Source: an uncultured Clostridia bacterium (GTDB taxonomy: Bacteria; Bacillota; Clostridia; TANB77; CAG-508). From it: 40,439 nt of DNA. The notes below the pieces were generated by a model. The model saw only the letters and a list, made by a program, of their open reading frames with translations. It did not search any database and was not told the origin of the DNA. This document shows positions 16,093-25,301 of this stretch, one piece after another. The DNA is taken from NCBI GenBank assembly GCA_944388665.1, contig CALXJQ010000005.1:1-40439 (forward strand). The letters run 5' to 3'. Made by a program: the position numbers and the translations under genes. How positions within the stretch are numbered: the first letter of the stretch is position 1; every line of letters begins with the position of its first letter.

Positions 16093-17139
16093 TTGAATCT
16101 CTTTAATTTCATCATAATGATTTCTCAAAATATCAAGAAACACATCATCAATTTGCGGGTCAAATTGCGTACCTTTACATCTTTCAAATTCTGAAATAAT
16201 CGTATCTAATGGCAAAGAATCACGGTAAGCACGCTTAGAAGACATAGCATCAAAACTATCAACAACAGCGGTAATACGTGCCAAATAAGGAATCTCTTCA
16301 CCCTTTAGCATGCCAGGGTAACCCCTACCATCATATCTTTCATGATGATGCTCAACAATAGGCAAAATATCATTAAAAATAGTAGCATTTGATAAAATAT
16401 GAACGCCAATATTTGGGTGCTGCTTAATTTGAGAATACTCATCATCAGTAAGCTTGTCGGCTTTTTGCAAAATAGTATCTGGAACACCAATTTTACCAAT
16501 ATCATGGAACAAGCCACCAAGCCTCAAAGTCTTCAAATCTTTATCACTTAAGCCCAAATACTTGCCAAGCAACACAGAAAACTCAGAAACCCTGTCTGAA
16601 TGACCCCTTGTATAACTGTCTTTTGCCTCAACAGTATATCTCAAAGTTTGAATACTTTCCATATAAGCCTTTTCAAGTTCTTGGTATGTAGCAGACAACT
16701 TTTCATTAATCTTCTTAATTTCATTCATCTGTTCAATAGACTTAATACCAGACTCAATAAGCAACAAAAGCTGATCAAACTTATCGCTCTTTTCACAATA
16801 ACCTTGAATATCGAGCCTCCTAATAGTCTCTAATGGCGGAGCCAAATCCTTATGCCCAGTTAGCAACAAGATATATAATTCCTTATTAAACTTCCTAATC
16901 TCCTCAACCACAGCATCACCATGAATTGGAGTCATAATAAAATCCAGAATCATCAAATCAAAATGCTCATTTCTAACCATCTCTATGGCCTCAAGAGGGT
17001 CAGTAACTCCCGTAAAAGAATAGCCAGACCTCTTTAAAAAGATTGATAAAGAATCAATAATCCCTTGCTCATCATCAACTGCAATAATCTTATACTTGCT
17101 ATTTTCGCTATTGGCGACATTCTGCAATCCCTTTCTCAT
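16078..17139 (-). CDS. Response regulator with HD-GYP phosphodiesterase output (RpfG-like)
   Basis: This 353-aa two-domain regulator has a receiver domain at residues 15-130 with acidic pocket AVDDE and phospho-acceptor D66 (LMILDF). A coiled linker (about 132-165) leads to an HD-GYP domain with H212-D213 (HDIGKIG), EHHHERYDGRGYP (GYP 273-275) and DSFDAMSSKRAYR. HD-GYP enzymes hydrolyse cyclic di-GMP, so phosphorylation would change local c-di-GMP levels. The start at 17139 has AAAGGA nine bases upstream; the in-frame TTG at 17148 abuts that site. It has its own promoter (17193-17221). The likely partner is the membrane kinase upstream on the same strand, separated by a 0.6-kb repeat cluster (inference). 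Confidence 0.92.
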   Translation of the reverse strand: MRKGLQNVANSENSKYKIIAVDDEQGIIDSLSIFLKRSGYSFTGVTDPLEAIEMVRNEHFDLMILDFIMTPIHGDAVVEEIRKFNKELYILLLTGHKDLAPPLETIRRLDIQGYCEKSDKFDQLLLLIESGIKSIEQMNEIKKINEKLSATYQELEKAYMESIQTLRYTVEAKDSYTRGHSDRVSEFSVLLGKYLGLSDKDLKTLRLGGLFHDIGKIGVPDTILQKADKLTDDEYSQIKQHPNIGVHILSNATIFNDILPIVEHHHERYDGRGYPGMLKGEEIPYLARITAVVDSFDAMSSKRAYRDSLPLDTIISEFERCKGTQFDPQIDDVFLDILRNHYDEIKEIQERYK

Positions 17140-17192
17140 ACAATTCAATCCTTTCTTTGAAGACTTTAATTTCGAAAGCTTTTGATAAAACT

Positions 17193-17221
17193 ATTATATT
17201 AGTAAAATTTTCAAAAATCAA
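17193..17221 (-). promoter_or_regulatory. Promoter of the HD-GYP regulator, TTGATT-17-TATAAT
   Basis: On the minus strand TTGATT (17221-17216) and TATAAT (17198-17193) are 17 bp apart. The regulator can therefore be expressed independently of the NRPS-kinase transcript. Confidence 0.6.
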
Positions 17222-17243
17222 TACTTAAAATAAAAAAAGTGAA

Positions 17244-17280
17244 CTTTGGGTGTTTTTGGGGACGGAGGAAAAAAACACCT
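17244..17280 (+). repeat. REP-like palindrome type A (left frame of a RAYT-less segment)
   Basis: Core GGGGACGGAGG with GGTGTTTTT/AAAAACACC arms. The 37 bp are an exact inverted copy of 17778-17814. Confidence 0.85.
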
Positions 17281-17599
17281 TTTTTGTTACGAATCTATGT
17301 CCCTCATAGACCATAACCATAGCTGTATTTCTATCAAGTTTATTACGTTTCTTGGCTCAATGCGCAGTTTAGCCATTCTAACCATTAAACAAACTAGCTT
17401 CTCGCGAAGCGCGCCCTCATTTATTTAATGTTAAGAATGGCTACAACCACTCCAATCGCATTCGTCATTGAATAAATTTAATAAAAATACAGCCATGCTG
17501 TTTGATTCTAATAATTCCAAAGTGTGCGAGGATAATGAGCTGAGAACAACATTGGAATACCTACTTATTTTTTTATAATAAAATATATCAAATAACAAA
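17281..17599. other. Noncoding interval between REP copies
   Basis: I find no convincing gene. The longest frames are 60-63 codons, without ribosome sites or recognisable products. The interval holds a 74-base foldback (17370-17443) and CTCCAATCGCA at 17450-17460, which recurs inverted in the large palindrome at 25399-25409. It is somewhat richer in GC than other intergenic DNA here. Confidence 0.5.
17370..17443. repeat. Long foldback hairpin with an inner GCTTC-TCGC-GAAGC stem
   Basis: A 20-base arm starting TAGCCATTCT (17370-17389) pairs with the arm ending AGAATGGCTA (17424-17443), allowing two one-base offsets. The loop holds a second hairpin GCTTC (17397-17401) / GAAGC (17406-17410). 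It could be a structured RNA or a remnant foldback element. Confidence 0.6.
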
Positions 17600-17777
17600 T
17601 GAACTTTAAGGAGCGTCCCCAAAGTTCATTTGTCAAAAATATCAAAATGCCTAAATTTCAAAAAAATCAAGAATGAACTTTAAGGAGCGTCCCCAAAGTT
17701 CATTTGTCAAAAATATCAAAAATACCTAAATTTCAAAAAAATCAAGAATGAACTTTAAGGAACGTCCCCAAAGTTCA
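17600..17777 (-). repeat. Three tandem REP type B palindromes, ~75-bp period
   Basis: TGAACTTT...AAAGTTCA elements lie at 17600-17628, 17674-17702 and 17749-17777, each with an AAGGAGCGTCCCC or AAGGAACGTCCCC centre. They are joined by a conserved spacer containing TTTGTCAAAAATATCAAAA. The third copy runs straight into a type A element. Palindromic units, only three copies and spacers that are near copies of each other argue against CRISPR. Confidence 0.85.
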
Positions 17778-17814
17778 AGGTGTTTTTTTCCTCCGTCCCC
17801 AAAAACACCCAAAG
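17778..17814 (-). repeat. REP-like palindrome type A (right frame of the RAYT-less segment)
   Basis: Exact inverted copy of 17244-17280. It lies 10 bp after the stop codon of the histidine kinase, in the same strand sense as that gene. Confidence 0.85.
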
Positions 17815-17824
17815 ACATCTATAG

Positions 17825-19819
17825 TTATAATGGCAAGATAATGCTGAATGTAGTGCCTTTGCCTTTTTCGGATTCTACTTTTATGTCGCCATTGAAGTGA
17901 GCTCTAATTGTAGAGTAAGACATGTATAAACCAAGGCCAGTGCCGTTTTTGCCTTTTGTTGTGATCATTTCTTTGAAGAGTTTTTCTTTTACGCCATCAG
18001 GTAGGCCAGAAGCATAGTCTTTTACGCTGATGATTATGTATTTGTCTTTCTTTTCTACAATTAGGTCAATGTTTTGCTCTGTTTTGCCATTGTATGCTTG
18101 GATAGAGTTTGATATCATGTTGTTAATTACTTGTACTAATGCGTTTACGTCTCCGTGAATGACGGTTGATTCATCTGTTAACATTTTGATGTTTAGGTAT
18201 ATAAGGGCATTTTTAAGTTCATGCTTCATTAATATGTTTACTCGTTTTAGTAATTCTTCTAGTGTGAATGAGACGTCATCTTCGTTTGATAGTGTAACCG
18301 CCTGGCCTTTTACAGCAGTGATGATGTCAGACATATATTCTGTATAATTTTTTATTTTAGATACCCACTCAGACATGTCTTTTGCGATGTCATGATGATC
18401 TTGACTATTTACTTCGGGGTCATCTATTGAAGAGTCATATTCTTTTATTAAGTCAGTTAAGCCTTCTGCAGCGCCAGAGATGGACATTATAGGTGTTTTT
18501 AAGTTGTGTGCAATTCCGCCAATTAGTTGTCCTAGTGAGGCTAATCTTTCATTCTCCATTAAAGATTCTTGATTTGCATGAAGTTGAGTTATGTAGTCAT
18601 TAGTCATATCTTGAATGCGGTTGAATGCAATTGTCATGTCGCCAATTTCGTCGTTAGAATATACCGGCAATTTGGAAGAGATTGACTCAGATGAATTTTT
18701 AGATATGTTTGATAAGTTATCTGCAAGCACTTTTAAGTCATTTCTGTATGATATTGCAATTAAAAATATAAAAAATAAATTTATAATAACTACAATTACG
18801 TATAAAAGCAGAATAACTGGTATAATTGCAACATTAAAAGAAGAGTACCTAATACCTAAAATATAGTCTTGACCATTTATGTTTTGCCTAATAAATGCAC
18901 CTTGAACTGGGTTGCCGTAATATTCATAAGTATGCCCATCATGCTCATTTTCATATTCAAAAATGTATTTTATAAAGAAGTCAGATAGGTCTTTTTCGGA
19001 ATAGCATATATTGCCATCAGCATCAAGTATAAAAGCAGAGTCACTAGCATATTTTAAAGGAATAGACTCTAATACTTGTTTTGCTTGCTCTACGGAAGTA
19101 ACTTGTTCATCTTCAAAAGCTCGTGTTAAATTTTGTTTATAGTAGTCAAATAGATAATTCCCTTGTGTTTCTGTAATTTGAGAGTACAAAATCAAAAATG
19201 TGAACAGCATACTAAAAACAAGCAAAGGTAATAGCTGTAATAAAGTTTTGTTACGGACATTTATCCTCATGCCATACATCTTATCAGTTATATTAATCTT
19301 TTTTAAAGCTCTTTCAAAAATAGCTCTACTGAAAGAATATACAAGCAAGCCTATTAAAACCCCCATTGAAAATAAAATGAAAGTTAATTTTAGCGAGAAG
19401 ATTAATTCCTGCTTTAAAAGCAATAAGCCAATAAAAATTATTAAAGGTGGAAATATCAAAAATGAAATTAGCATTACTATAGGAAAGTTGAAACAAGTTT
19501 TTATTATATGCATCATTTCACTAGAATTCTTATCCACATCTATTTTATCAACTTTGTCTACAATATTGATTTTCCTAAATACCAGTGGGAATGCAATTAA
19601 AATTGCAATCACAACGAAAGCAACTATTGCTAAATATTGTGTAGTATAGTAAAAATAATTTACTTCTATTTGAAAAGCATTATTTATAGAATCAGGCGGA
19701 TAGTTTAGTAAAGTTGGTATTAAAGGGTAATAAAGTAATGCAACAACTAAAACTACCAAAACCCAAGTTAATGTTAGCTTTAAATTTAAAGGAATTTTAT
19801 TTATTAAATTTTTCATCAT
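17825..19819 (-). CDS. Membrane sensor histidine kinase, co-translated with the NRPS
   Basis: This is a 664-aa sensor kinase. Five or so helices occupy the first ~215 residues. An extracellular sensor loop follows (YLFDYYKQNLTRAFEDEQ...IRYSSFNVA), then another helix (VAIIPVILLLYVIVVIINLFF), a HAMP linker (SNDEIGDMTIAFNRI), and a dimerisation helix with phospho-acceptor H438 (IAHNLKTPI). The ATPase domain has N-box NNMISNSIQAY, DYASGLPDG and GTGLGLYMS. AAGGAG lies within the last codons of the NRPS, 7 bases before the ATG, and the NRPS stop is adjacent, so the two are translationally coupled. The likely partner is the HD-GYP regulator. The unusual multi-helix N-terminus could sense a membrane-active ligand, perhaps the NRPS product (inference). 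Confidence 0.93.
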   Translation of the reverse strand: MMKNLINKIPLNLKLTLTWVLVVLVVALLYYPLIPTLLNYPPDSINNAFQIEVNYFYYTTQYLAIVAFVVIAILIAFPLVFRKINIVDKVDKIDVDKNSSEMMHIIKTCFNFPIVMLISFLIFPPLIIFIGLLLLKQELIFSLKLTFILFSMGVLIGLLVYSFSRAIFERALKKINITDKMYGMRINVRNKTLLQLLPLLVFSMLFTFLILYSQITETQGNYLFDYYKQNLTRAFEDEQVTSVEQAKQVLESIPLKYASDSAFILDADGNICYSEKDLSDFFIKYIFEYENEHDGHTYEYYGNPVQGAFIRQNINGQDYILGIRYSSFNVAIIPVILLLYVIVVIINLFFIFLIAISYRNDLKVLADNLSNISKNSSESISSKLPVYSNDEIGDMTIAFNRIQDMTNDYITQLHANQESLMENERLASLGQLIGGIAHNLKTPIMSISGAAEGLTDLIKEYDSSIDDPEVNSQDHHDIAKDMSEWVSKIKNYTEYMSDIITAVKGQAVTLSNEDDVSFTLEELLKRVNILMKHELKNALIYLNIKMLTDESTVIHGDVNALVQVINNMISNSIQAYNGKTEQNIDLIVEKKDKYIIISVKDYASGLPDGVKEKLFKEMITTKGKNGTGLGLYMSYSTIRAHFNGDIKVESEKGKGTTFSIILPL

Positions 19820-22800
19820 CTAAATTCTCCTTATAATGTTATTTAAATAATCATCTGTTATAGATGGCCAGGTAAAGTTTAAGTTAGAAAGCAATTGGTT
19901 TGTAGAAGAATTTGAAAAATTTACTTTTGAAAAAGCAGGTGATGCACTTTGTGCACCAAATTGGTCTACAAAACCAGGTAAAACATCTGCAGATGCGGAA
20001 GTTACAGCAACTTCTTCTTCAAATTTTTGGTCTGGCACATATTTAACATTAATATTGTTTTCATTTAAAATATTAGTAATTGAGTTCATTGGAACATAAT
20101 TATTATCATATAAATGATAAACATTAACATTATAATGTATATTATTATAAACTGCAAGCTTTACTATTGAAGCTGCACATAAATCAACAGGCGTTATCTC
20201 CAATTTATAGTCTTTTAAGCTTTCAGGCAAAATTTTTAATGCCTTTATTGCTTTAAGTTTATTTATAAAAGAATTCTCATTAAAGTTAGATTGAAACTTG
20301 CAGTCTGAAAAACGATTGGTTAAATTTCCAACTCTATAAATATTCGCAATAAGGCCATCTTTCAATGAGTCGAAAATTTCCTCTTCTGCCAAAAACTTAG
20401 TTTTAACATATATATTATCATCATAATCCTGATTAATATAAAATTTATCTTCATCAAAAACGCCATCATACTTAACAGGCACTAATCCATAGCCTGAAAC
20501 AGTTAAAGTAGATATATGATTTAATATAGCATTAAAATCTAAGCAAAATTGAATAACGTTTTTTGTTGCCTCAATATTTGCTTTTTCAGATGATTTAGAA
20601 TCACCATAATGCTTAACATTTGCAGCACAGTGGATTACACAAGTAATTTTGCTGCCCAAATCATCATAGATTTTTTTAGGCAAGCCTAAAAGTGAAAGAG
20701 TAAGGTCAGATTCAACCACAAAAACTCGATTATCAATTATGTCGTGGTATTTATCTGGAAAATAATATTCAAGCTTATTAATCAATCTAGTTTTAGGGTC
20801 TTTGCCGGCTTTTCCTCTTACAAGGCAATATACGTTGCAATCAGTATTAGAAATTAAAGAATCTAATACATGTATGCCTAAAAAACCAGTAGCACCTGTA
20901 AGTAAAACATTTTTAGGAGCACTAAACGTATAATTTGATAATTTAGTTCTTATTTTTTCAATATCTTTTATATGGTCAACGTTTTTAGGCGTAGTTTCTA
21001 CATTCTTGTTTTCGAGCTTTTTAGCGAGTCTTTCAATAGAAGGGTTGTCGTAAAAATCTTGAACACTTAAATTTATTTTATATAAATATAAGGCACTGAC
21101 TAATTTAATAATCATTAAAGAATCAATTCCATACTCAAAAAAATTATCAGTAACGCCAACATTTATATTCAAAGTCTTTTTTATTGCATCATATAAAAGT
21201 TTTTCATTTTCAGTCCTTGGAGCAACTTTTTTAGATTTCTCTTTTGAAATTTTAGTAAATATTTCATTTTTTCTATCAACCTTACCATTTGGAGTTAAAG
21301 GAATTGCATCTATTTGAACTATATTTTTAGGAATCATGTAATGAGGCAATTCTTTCATTAATTGATCAAGCAAACGCTCTTTGTTTACTTCTTCACCTGA
21401 AACTACAAAGGCATTCAAAGAATCTTTTTGCAATAAAACTACAGCTCCACTTATTCCTGGAAACTTCATAATTGCATTTTCAATTTCTCCAAGTTCAACT
21501 CTAAAACCATGGACTTTAACTTGAAAGTCACTCCTGCCTAAATGTACAATTTCCCCGTCCTTTTGCATATAAGCCAAATCTTTAGTATTGTACAAAATAG
21601 AATCATCAAAAGGTGACTTAATAAACACCTGTTTATTAAGATCAGGACGATTGTGGTAGCCCATACTTACTCCATCGCCGCCAATGTAAAGGTTACCATG
21701 AATATTAGGTGGCAATAAATTGCAATTGTCATCTAGTACATATACATTTGTATTAGCAATAGGTTTACCAATAGTAATATGCTCTACATCAGGGCTTGGC
21801 TTAATTGTAGACCATACAGTGGTTTCAGTAGGACCATACATATTAAAAATTTTAATTCCAGGGAAAGTTTGTAATTGTGATAGTAAACTTTTAGGCAAAG
21901 CTTCTCCGCCAACTAATAAATCAGTAATAGTATCTAAGAAAGAGGCATCTTCCTCCAATAGAATACTGTACCTTGATGGGGTAGTCTGAATTATATTTAC
22001 ATTATATTTTTTGCATAATTTGCTTAAATCTTGGGCAATATTTTGCTCTTGCTCGTTAGCGATAACAACTGTTAAACCATTTAGCAAGCCACCCCAAAAT
22101 TCAGTTACAAAAATATCGAAACAAATAGTTGTAATTGAAAGTATTACTTCACTTTCAGAAAAATCAATAACATTTTTCAAGCCACACAAATAGTTGTGAG
22201 CATTTTTGTGCGTAAGCATTACACCCTTTGGCTTGCCTGTAGAGCCAGAAGTGTAAATTACATACATCAAATCAGATGAATTATTTACTGGCTTTAAATT
22301 ATCATCAGGGTACATACTATAAATCTCTTTATTTAAACTAATATTAACACTATTTTTTAACTCAAATAAATTTTGAGTTTTATCATCAACTAAAACAAGT
22401 TCTGCCGCAGAATCGCTAAGCATATAGTCAATTCTCTCTTGAGGGTAATCTGGATCAATAGGGACATAAGTGGCACCAGCTTTTAAAATTGCTAAAAGCC
22501 CAATTGCCATTTCTAAAGAACGTTTAGTTAAAATTCCCACAAATTTTTTCTCACCAATTCCATATTTATTTCTTAAGCAATATGCCAATTGATTTGCTTT
22601 TTTATTTAGTTCAGAATATGTTAAAGTAGAGTCACCAAAAGCAACAGCTATTTTATTAGGCGTATGCAAACATTGCTCTTCAAAAAGCTGATTAATAGTT
22701 TTACTTTCATCATAATCAAATTTAGTATCATTAAAGGTGTAAAGCAAATCATTTTTCTCTTTTTCAGTTACAATTTCTAAGTGTTTTAAAGGCAAACCAG

Positions 22801-24067
22801 GGTTAGCCATAACTTGATTGATTATGTGCAAAATTCTATTGTGAATATCTACAATGTCTTCTTCTGTAAACAAATCAACCCTATAATCATAGAAAATCTG
22901 TAAAATGCCAGTATCATCCATATCATAAATGTGAATTTCTAAATTATTAGAAGTACTCCCATTAAAAGCCCAACCTGTTGAATATTTTATTTCAGAAGAA
23001 TTAGAATTATCTCGCGCATTTTGATAAGAAATAATAGTATCATACAAACTATTATTTACATGATATTTATTACGCACAAATTCCACTATTTTAGAGTAAG
23101 GATATTTGTGATGTCTTAAAATTGAAAATTGATTTTTATATACAGACTGAGCTAATTGAATAAAATCGATATCATCATCTACTTCGACTTTTAAAGGCAA
23201 AGTGTTTATAAAAAGACCAAGAGTATTTTTTTCTCTTATGCCATTTCTATTTAATATTGGTGAGCCAATAACAATGTCAGAAGAGCCAGATATTCTATGT
23301 AAATAAATAGAAAAAATGGTAAGTAAAAATGTGAATACAGAAATCTTATTTTTCTTACAGAAATCAACAATTTTCGCACTGTTGCCCAAAGAAAAGCTCT
23401 TTCTGTTAGCAACAGGAGAAGAACTAGGGAAAGCTTTTTGTGACAAAGAAACACAAGATGGGCATGTAGCAAAAACGTCTTCCCAAAATCTGCGATCATT
23501 TTCATATTTTTCAGAGCCTAAATATTTCTGCTCAGTTTGAGCAAATTCAAAATATGAAGGCATATCTGCAATTTCAGCATTTTTAGATTTTAATAATTTT
23601 GAATAATTGCCAATTATTTCATTAGTAATAAGTCCAAAACTCCATGCATCAGAAATTAAGTGATGAATAGTAAGGTTTACACCGCCATGTCCATTTTTAA
23701 ATTTTAACAATTTAAAATCATATAAACATGAATCTATTACATCAAAAGTTATTTTTGCAAATTTATCTTCCAATTGAGGCAACTCATCTTTGGAATTTAA
23801 AGAGTAAATAGGAAATTGCTGAAATACATATTCAGTAACATATTGAAAAGGTTTTCCATCGTGTAATTTAAAATGAATTCTCATAGCATCATTTTCTTGA
23901 ACTACTCGATTAACTGCTTTATTAAGCAAATCAAAATCTACCTTTTCGTGTATTAATAAAGTGCCACAAATGTTAGATACATTAGTGTTTTCATAAAATG
24001 AATTAATTAGCCAAATAGATTCTTGAGGATTAGTTAACTTATATTCTAAATTATTCTTATTATCCAT
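19820..24067 (-). CDS. Single-module nonribosomal peptide synthetase with terminal reductase (C-A-T-R)
   Basis: This is a 1415-aa cytoplasmic NRPS. The condensation domain (residues ~10-430) has HHLISDAWSFG. The adenylation domain (~450-960) has YTSGSTGKPKGV, NMYGPTETTVW, YNTKDLAYMQKDGE, GRSDFQVKVHGFRVEL and PLTPNGKVDRK with the A10 lysine. The carrier domain (~970-1045) carries its phosphopantetheine serine in GIDSL. The thioester reductase (~1060-1415) has the NADPH motif LLTGATGFLG and a Y-x-x-x-K pair in YVKTK. Such enzymes release an aldehyde or alcohol. A lone C domain at the N-terminus suggests an N-acylated amino aldehyde (inference). By eye the A-domain code reads about D-I-T-S-L-G-M-V-W-K; no substrate is assigned. 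The start at 24067 has AAGGG eight bases upstream. No phosphopantetheinyl transferase is in view. Confidence 0.93.
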   Translation of the reverse strand: MDNKNNLEYKLTNPQESIWLINSFYENTNVSNICGTLLIHEKVDFDLLNKAVNRVVQENDAMRIHFKLHDGKPFQYVTEYVFQQFPIYSLNSKDELPQLEDKFAKITFDVIDSCLYDFKLLKFKNGHGGVNLTIHHLISDAWSFGLITNEIIGNYSKLLKSKNAEIADMPSYFEFAQTEQKYLGSEKYENDRRFWEDVFATCPSCVSLSQKAFPSSSPVANRKSFSLGNSAKIVDFCKKNKISVFTFLLTIFSIYLHRISGSSDIVIGSPILNRNGIREKNTLGLFINTLPLKVEVDDDIDFIQLAQSVYKNQFSILRHHKYPYSKIVEFVRNKYHVNNSLYDTIISYQNARDNSNSSEIKYSTGWAFNGSTSNNLEIHIYDMDDTGILQIFYDYRVDLFTEEDIVDIHNRILHIINQVMANPGLPLKHLEIVTEKEKNDLLYTFNDTKFDYDESKTINQLFEEQCLHTPNKIAVAFGDSTLTYSELNKKANQLAYCLRNKYGIGEKKFVGILTKRSLEMAIGLLAILKAGATYVPIDPDYPQERIDYMLSDSAAELVLVDDKTQNLFELKNSVNISLNKEIYSMYPDDNLKPVNNSSDLMYVIYTSGSTGKPKGVMLTHKNAHNYLCGLKNVIDFSESEVILSITTICFDIFVTEFWGGLLNGLTVVIANEQEQNIAQDLSKLCKKYNVNIIQTTPSRYSILLEEDASFLDTITDLLVGGEALPKSLLSQLQTFPGIKIFNMYGPTETTVWSTIKPSPDVEHITIGKPIANTNVYVLDDNCNLLPPNIHGNLYIGGDGVSMGYHNRPDLNKQVFIKSPFDDSILYNTKDLAYMQKDGEIVHLGRSDFQVKVHGFRVELGEIENAIMKFPGISGAVVLLQKDSLNAFVVSGEEVNKERLLDQLMKELPHYMIPKNIVQIDAIPLTPNGKVDRKNEIFTKISKEKSKKVAPRTENEKLLYDAIKKTLNINVGVTDNFFEYGIDSLMIIKLVSALYLYKINLSVQDFYDNPSIERLAKKLENKNVETTPKNVDHIKDIEKIRTKLSNYTFSAPKNVLLTGATGFLGIHVLDSLISNTDCNVYCLVRGKAGKDPKTRLINKLEYYFPDKYHDIIDNRVFVVESDLTLSLLGLPKKIYDDLGSKITCVIHCAANVKHYGDSKSSEKANIEATKNVIQFCLDFNAILNHISTLTVSGYGLVPVKYDGVFDEDKFYINQDYDDNIYVKTKFLAEEEIFDSLKDGLIANIYRVGNLTNRFSDCKFQSNFNENSFINKLKAIKALKILPESLKDYKLEITPVDLCAASIVKLAVYNNIHYNVNVYHLYDNNYVPMNSITNILNENNINVKYVPDQKFEEEVAVTSASADVLPGFVDQFGAQSASPAFSKVNFSNSSTNQLLSNLNFTWPSITDDYLNNIIRRI

Positions 24068-24100
24068 ATCAATCACCCTTCTATACTAATTGTTAAAAAA

Positions 24101-24129
24101 ATTATATACAAAAAAAATTATAATTGCAA
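24101..24129 (-). promoter_or_regulatory. NRPS-kinase operon promoter, TTGCAA-17-TATAAT
   Basis: On the minus strand TTGCAA (24129-24124) and TATAAT (24106-24101) are 17 bp apart. TTGCAA is its own complement, so it could also serve a plus-strand promoter for htrA, but I see no good plus-strand -10. Confidence 0.6.
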
Positions 24130-24170
24130 GAATTTTGGTAAATAATATTTAAAAGGAGGAATTTAATTAT

Positions 24171-25301
24171 ATGAGTAGAAGAAAAAATAAAAGAAAAGTA
24201 ATAATAACTGCAACAATACTTATCATAATTTGGATATTTGGATTTTATTTATATACTACATATAGTAATATAGAAATAGATAGCACAAAATACAAAACAG
24301 AAAGAGTGCAATCCACAGAAAGTTCACAAACTGTGGAAAACGCAGAAGAAAAAAGCAAGAAAGTGGCAGATACATTAGAAGAGATGAATAACAAAGTTGT
24401 AGGTATTTCAAAATTGAAGAATACAGGTAGTAGCATCTTGTCAGAAAGCTCAGAAAGTGAGTTAGGGCTAGGAACAGGAGTAATTGTAACTGACAATGGA
24501 TATATACTTAGTAATGAACATGTTACAGGTACAAAATATAGCACTTGTTACGTAACTTTAGAAAATGGAAACACATATAATGGAACAGTTATGTGGAGTG
24601 ATTCTAATTTAGATTTATCAATCACAAAAATTGAAGCGCAAAATTTGGATTACGCTAAATTAGCTGACTCTAGTAAAATACGAGTAGGAGAGACAGTGTA
24701 TGCAATTGGCAATCCAATTGGTTATGAATTTAGAAGAACCGTAACTTCTGGGATAATCAGTGCCAAAAATAGAACTATTAAAATAGAAGAAAACAATAAA
24801 TCATCGTATATGACAGATTTAATTCAAACAGATGCAACAATAAATCCGGGCAATAGTGGTGGACCTCTAATTTACCCAAGTGGAGAAGTTATAGGCATAA
24901 ACACCGTTAAAATCTCTTCTGCAGAAGGGATTGGTTTTGCAGTTCCCATAAATATTGTAAAACCAATTATAGAAAGCTTTAAATTTAATAATAATTTCGA
25001 AGAAGCTACAATCGGAATTTATGCTTATGACAAAGAAGTAATTCCATACTTAGATTCAAACTATAAATTGAACTTTAGTGAAGGTATTTATGTAGCTCAA
25101 ATCACTGAAAACGGTCCTGCCGATAATACAGAGCTAAAAGAAGGAGATATTATTTTAAGCATAGATGGTAATAGTTTAAGCACAATGAATGATTTAAGGC
25201 AATACATTTACACAAAAAAGCCAAATGATGTGGTCAGCTTAGAAATAAAAAGGGGAAAAGTAAGTAAAACAATTGCTATTACTTTAGGCAAAGAAGCCTA
25301 A
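24171..25301 (+). CDS. htrA: HtrA/DegP-like membrane-anchored serine protease with one PDZ domain
   Basis: This 376-aa protein has a basic start and one uncleaved membrane helix (residues 9-30), so the protease domain is outside the cell membrane. A Ser/Glu-rich linker follows. The trypsin-like domain has GLGTGVIV, His in SNEHVTG, Asp in SNLDLSI, and the catalytic Ser in NPGNSGGPL. The C-terminal PDZ domain begins EGIYVAQITENGPADNTELKEGD. It degrades or refolds damaged exported proteins. AAGGAGG lies 11 bases before the ATG. It is divergent from the NRPS across a shared ~100-bp region. The stop codon's last two bases belong to the left arm of the large palindrome at 25300-25523. Confidence 0.93.
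   Translation: MSRRKNKRKVIITATILIIIWIFGFYLYTTYSNIEIDSTKYKTERVQSTESSQTVENAEEKSKKVADTLEEMNNKVVGISKLKNTGSSILSESSESELGLGTGVIVTDNGYILSNEHVTGTKYSTCYVTLENGNTYNGTVMWSDSNLDLSITKIEAQNLDYAKLADSSKIRVGETVYAIGNPIGYEFRRTVTSGIISAKNRTIKIEENNKSSYMTDLIQTDATINPGNSGGPLIYPSGEVIGINTVKISSAEGIGFAVPINIVKPIIESFKFNNNFEEATIGIYAYDKEVIPYLDSNYKLNFSEGIYVAQITENGPADNTELKEGDIILSIDGNSLSTMNDLRQYIYTKKPNDVVSLEIKRGKVSKTIAITLGKEA

Noticed and set aside
17246..17428. 60-codon plus-strand frame
   Set aside because: It starts inside a REP palindrome and runs through the foldback hairpin; repeat-derived, no coding signs.
17431..17622. 63-codon minus-strand frame
   Set aside because: No ribosome site, no recognisable product, and it overlaps a repeat copy.
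17600..17777. Regularly spaced repeats resembling a short CRISPR array
   Set aside because: Only three copies, each a palindrome found alone elsewhere in the window, and the spacers are near copies of each other; no cas genes.
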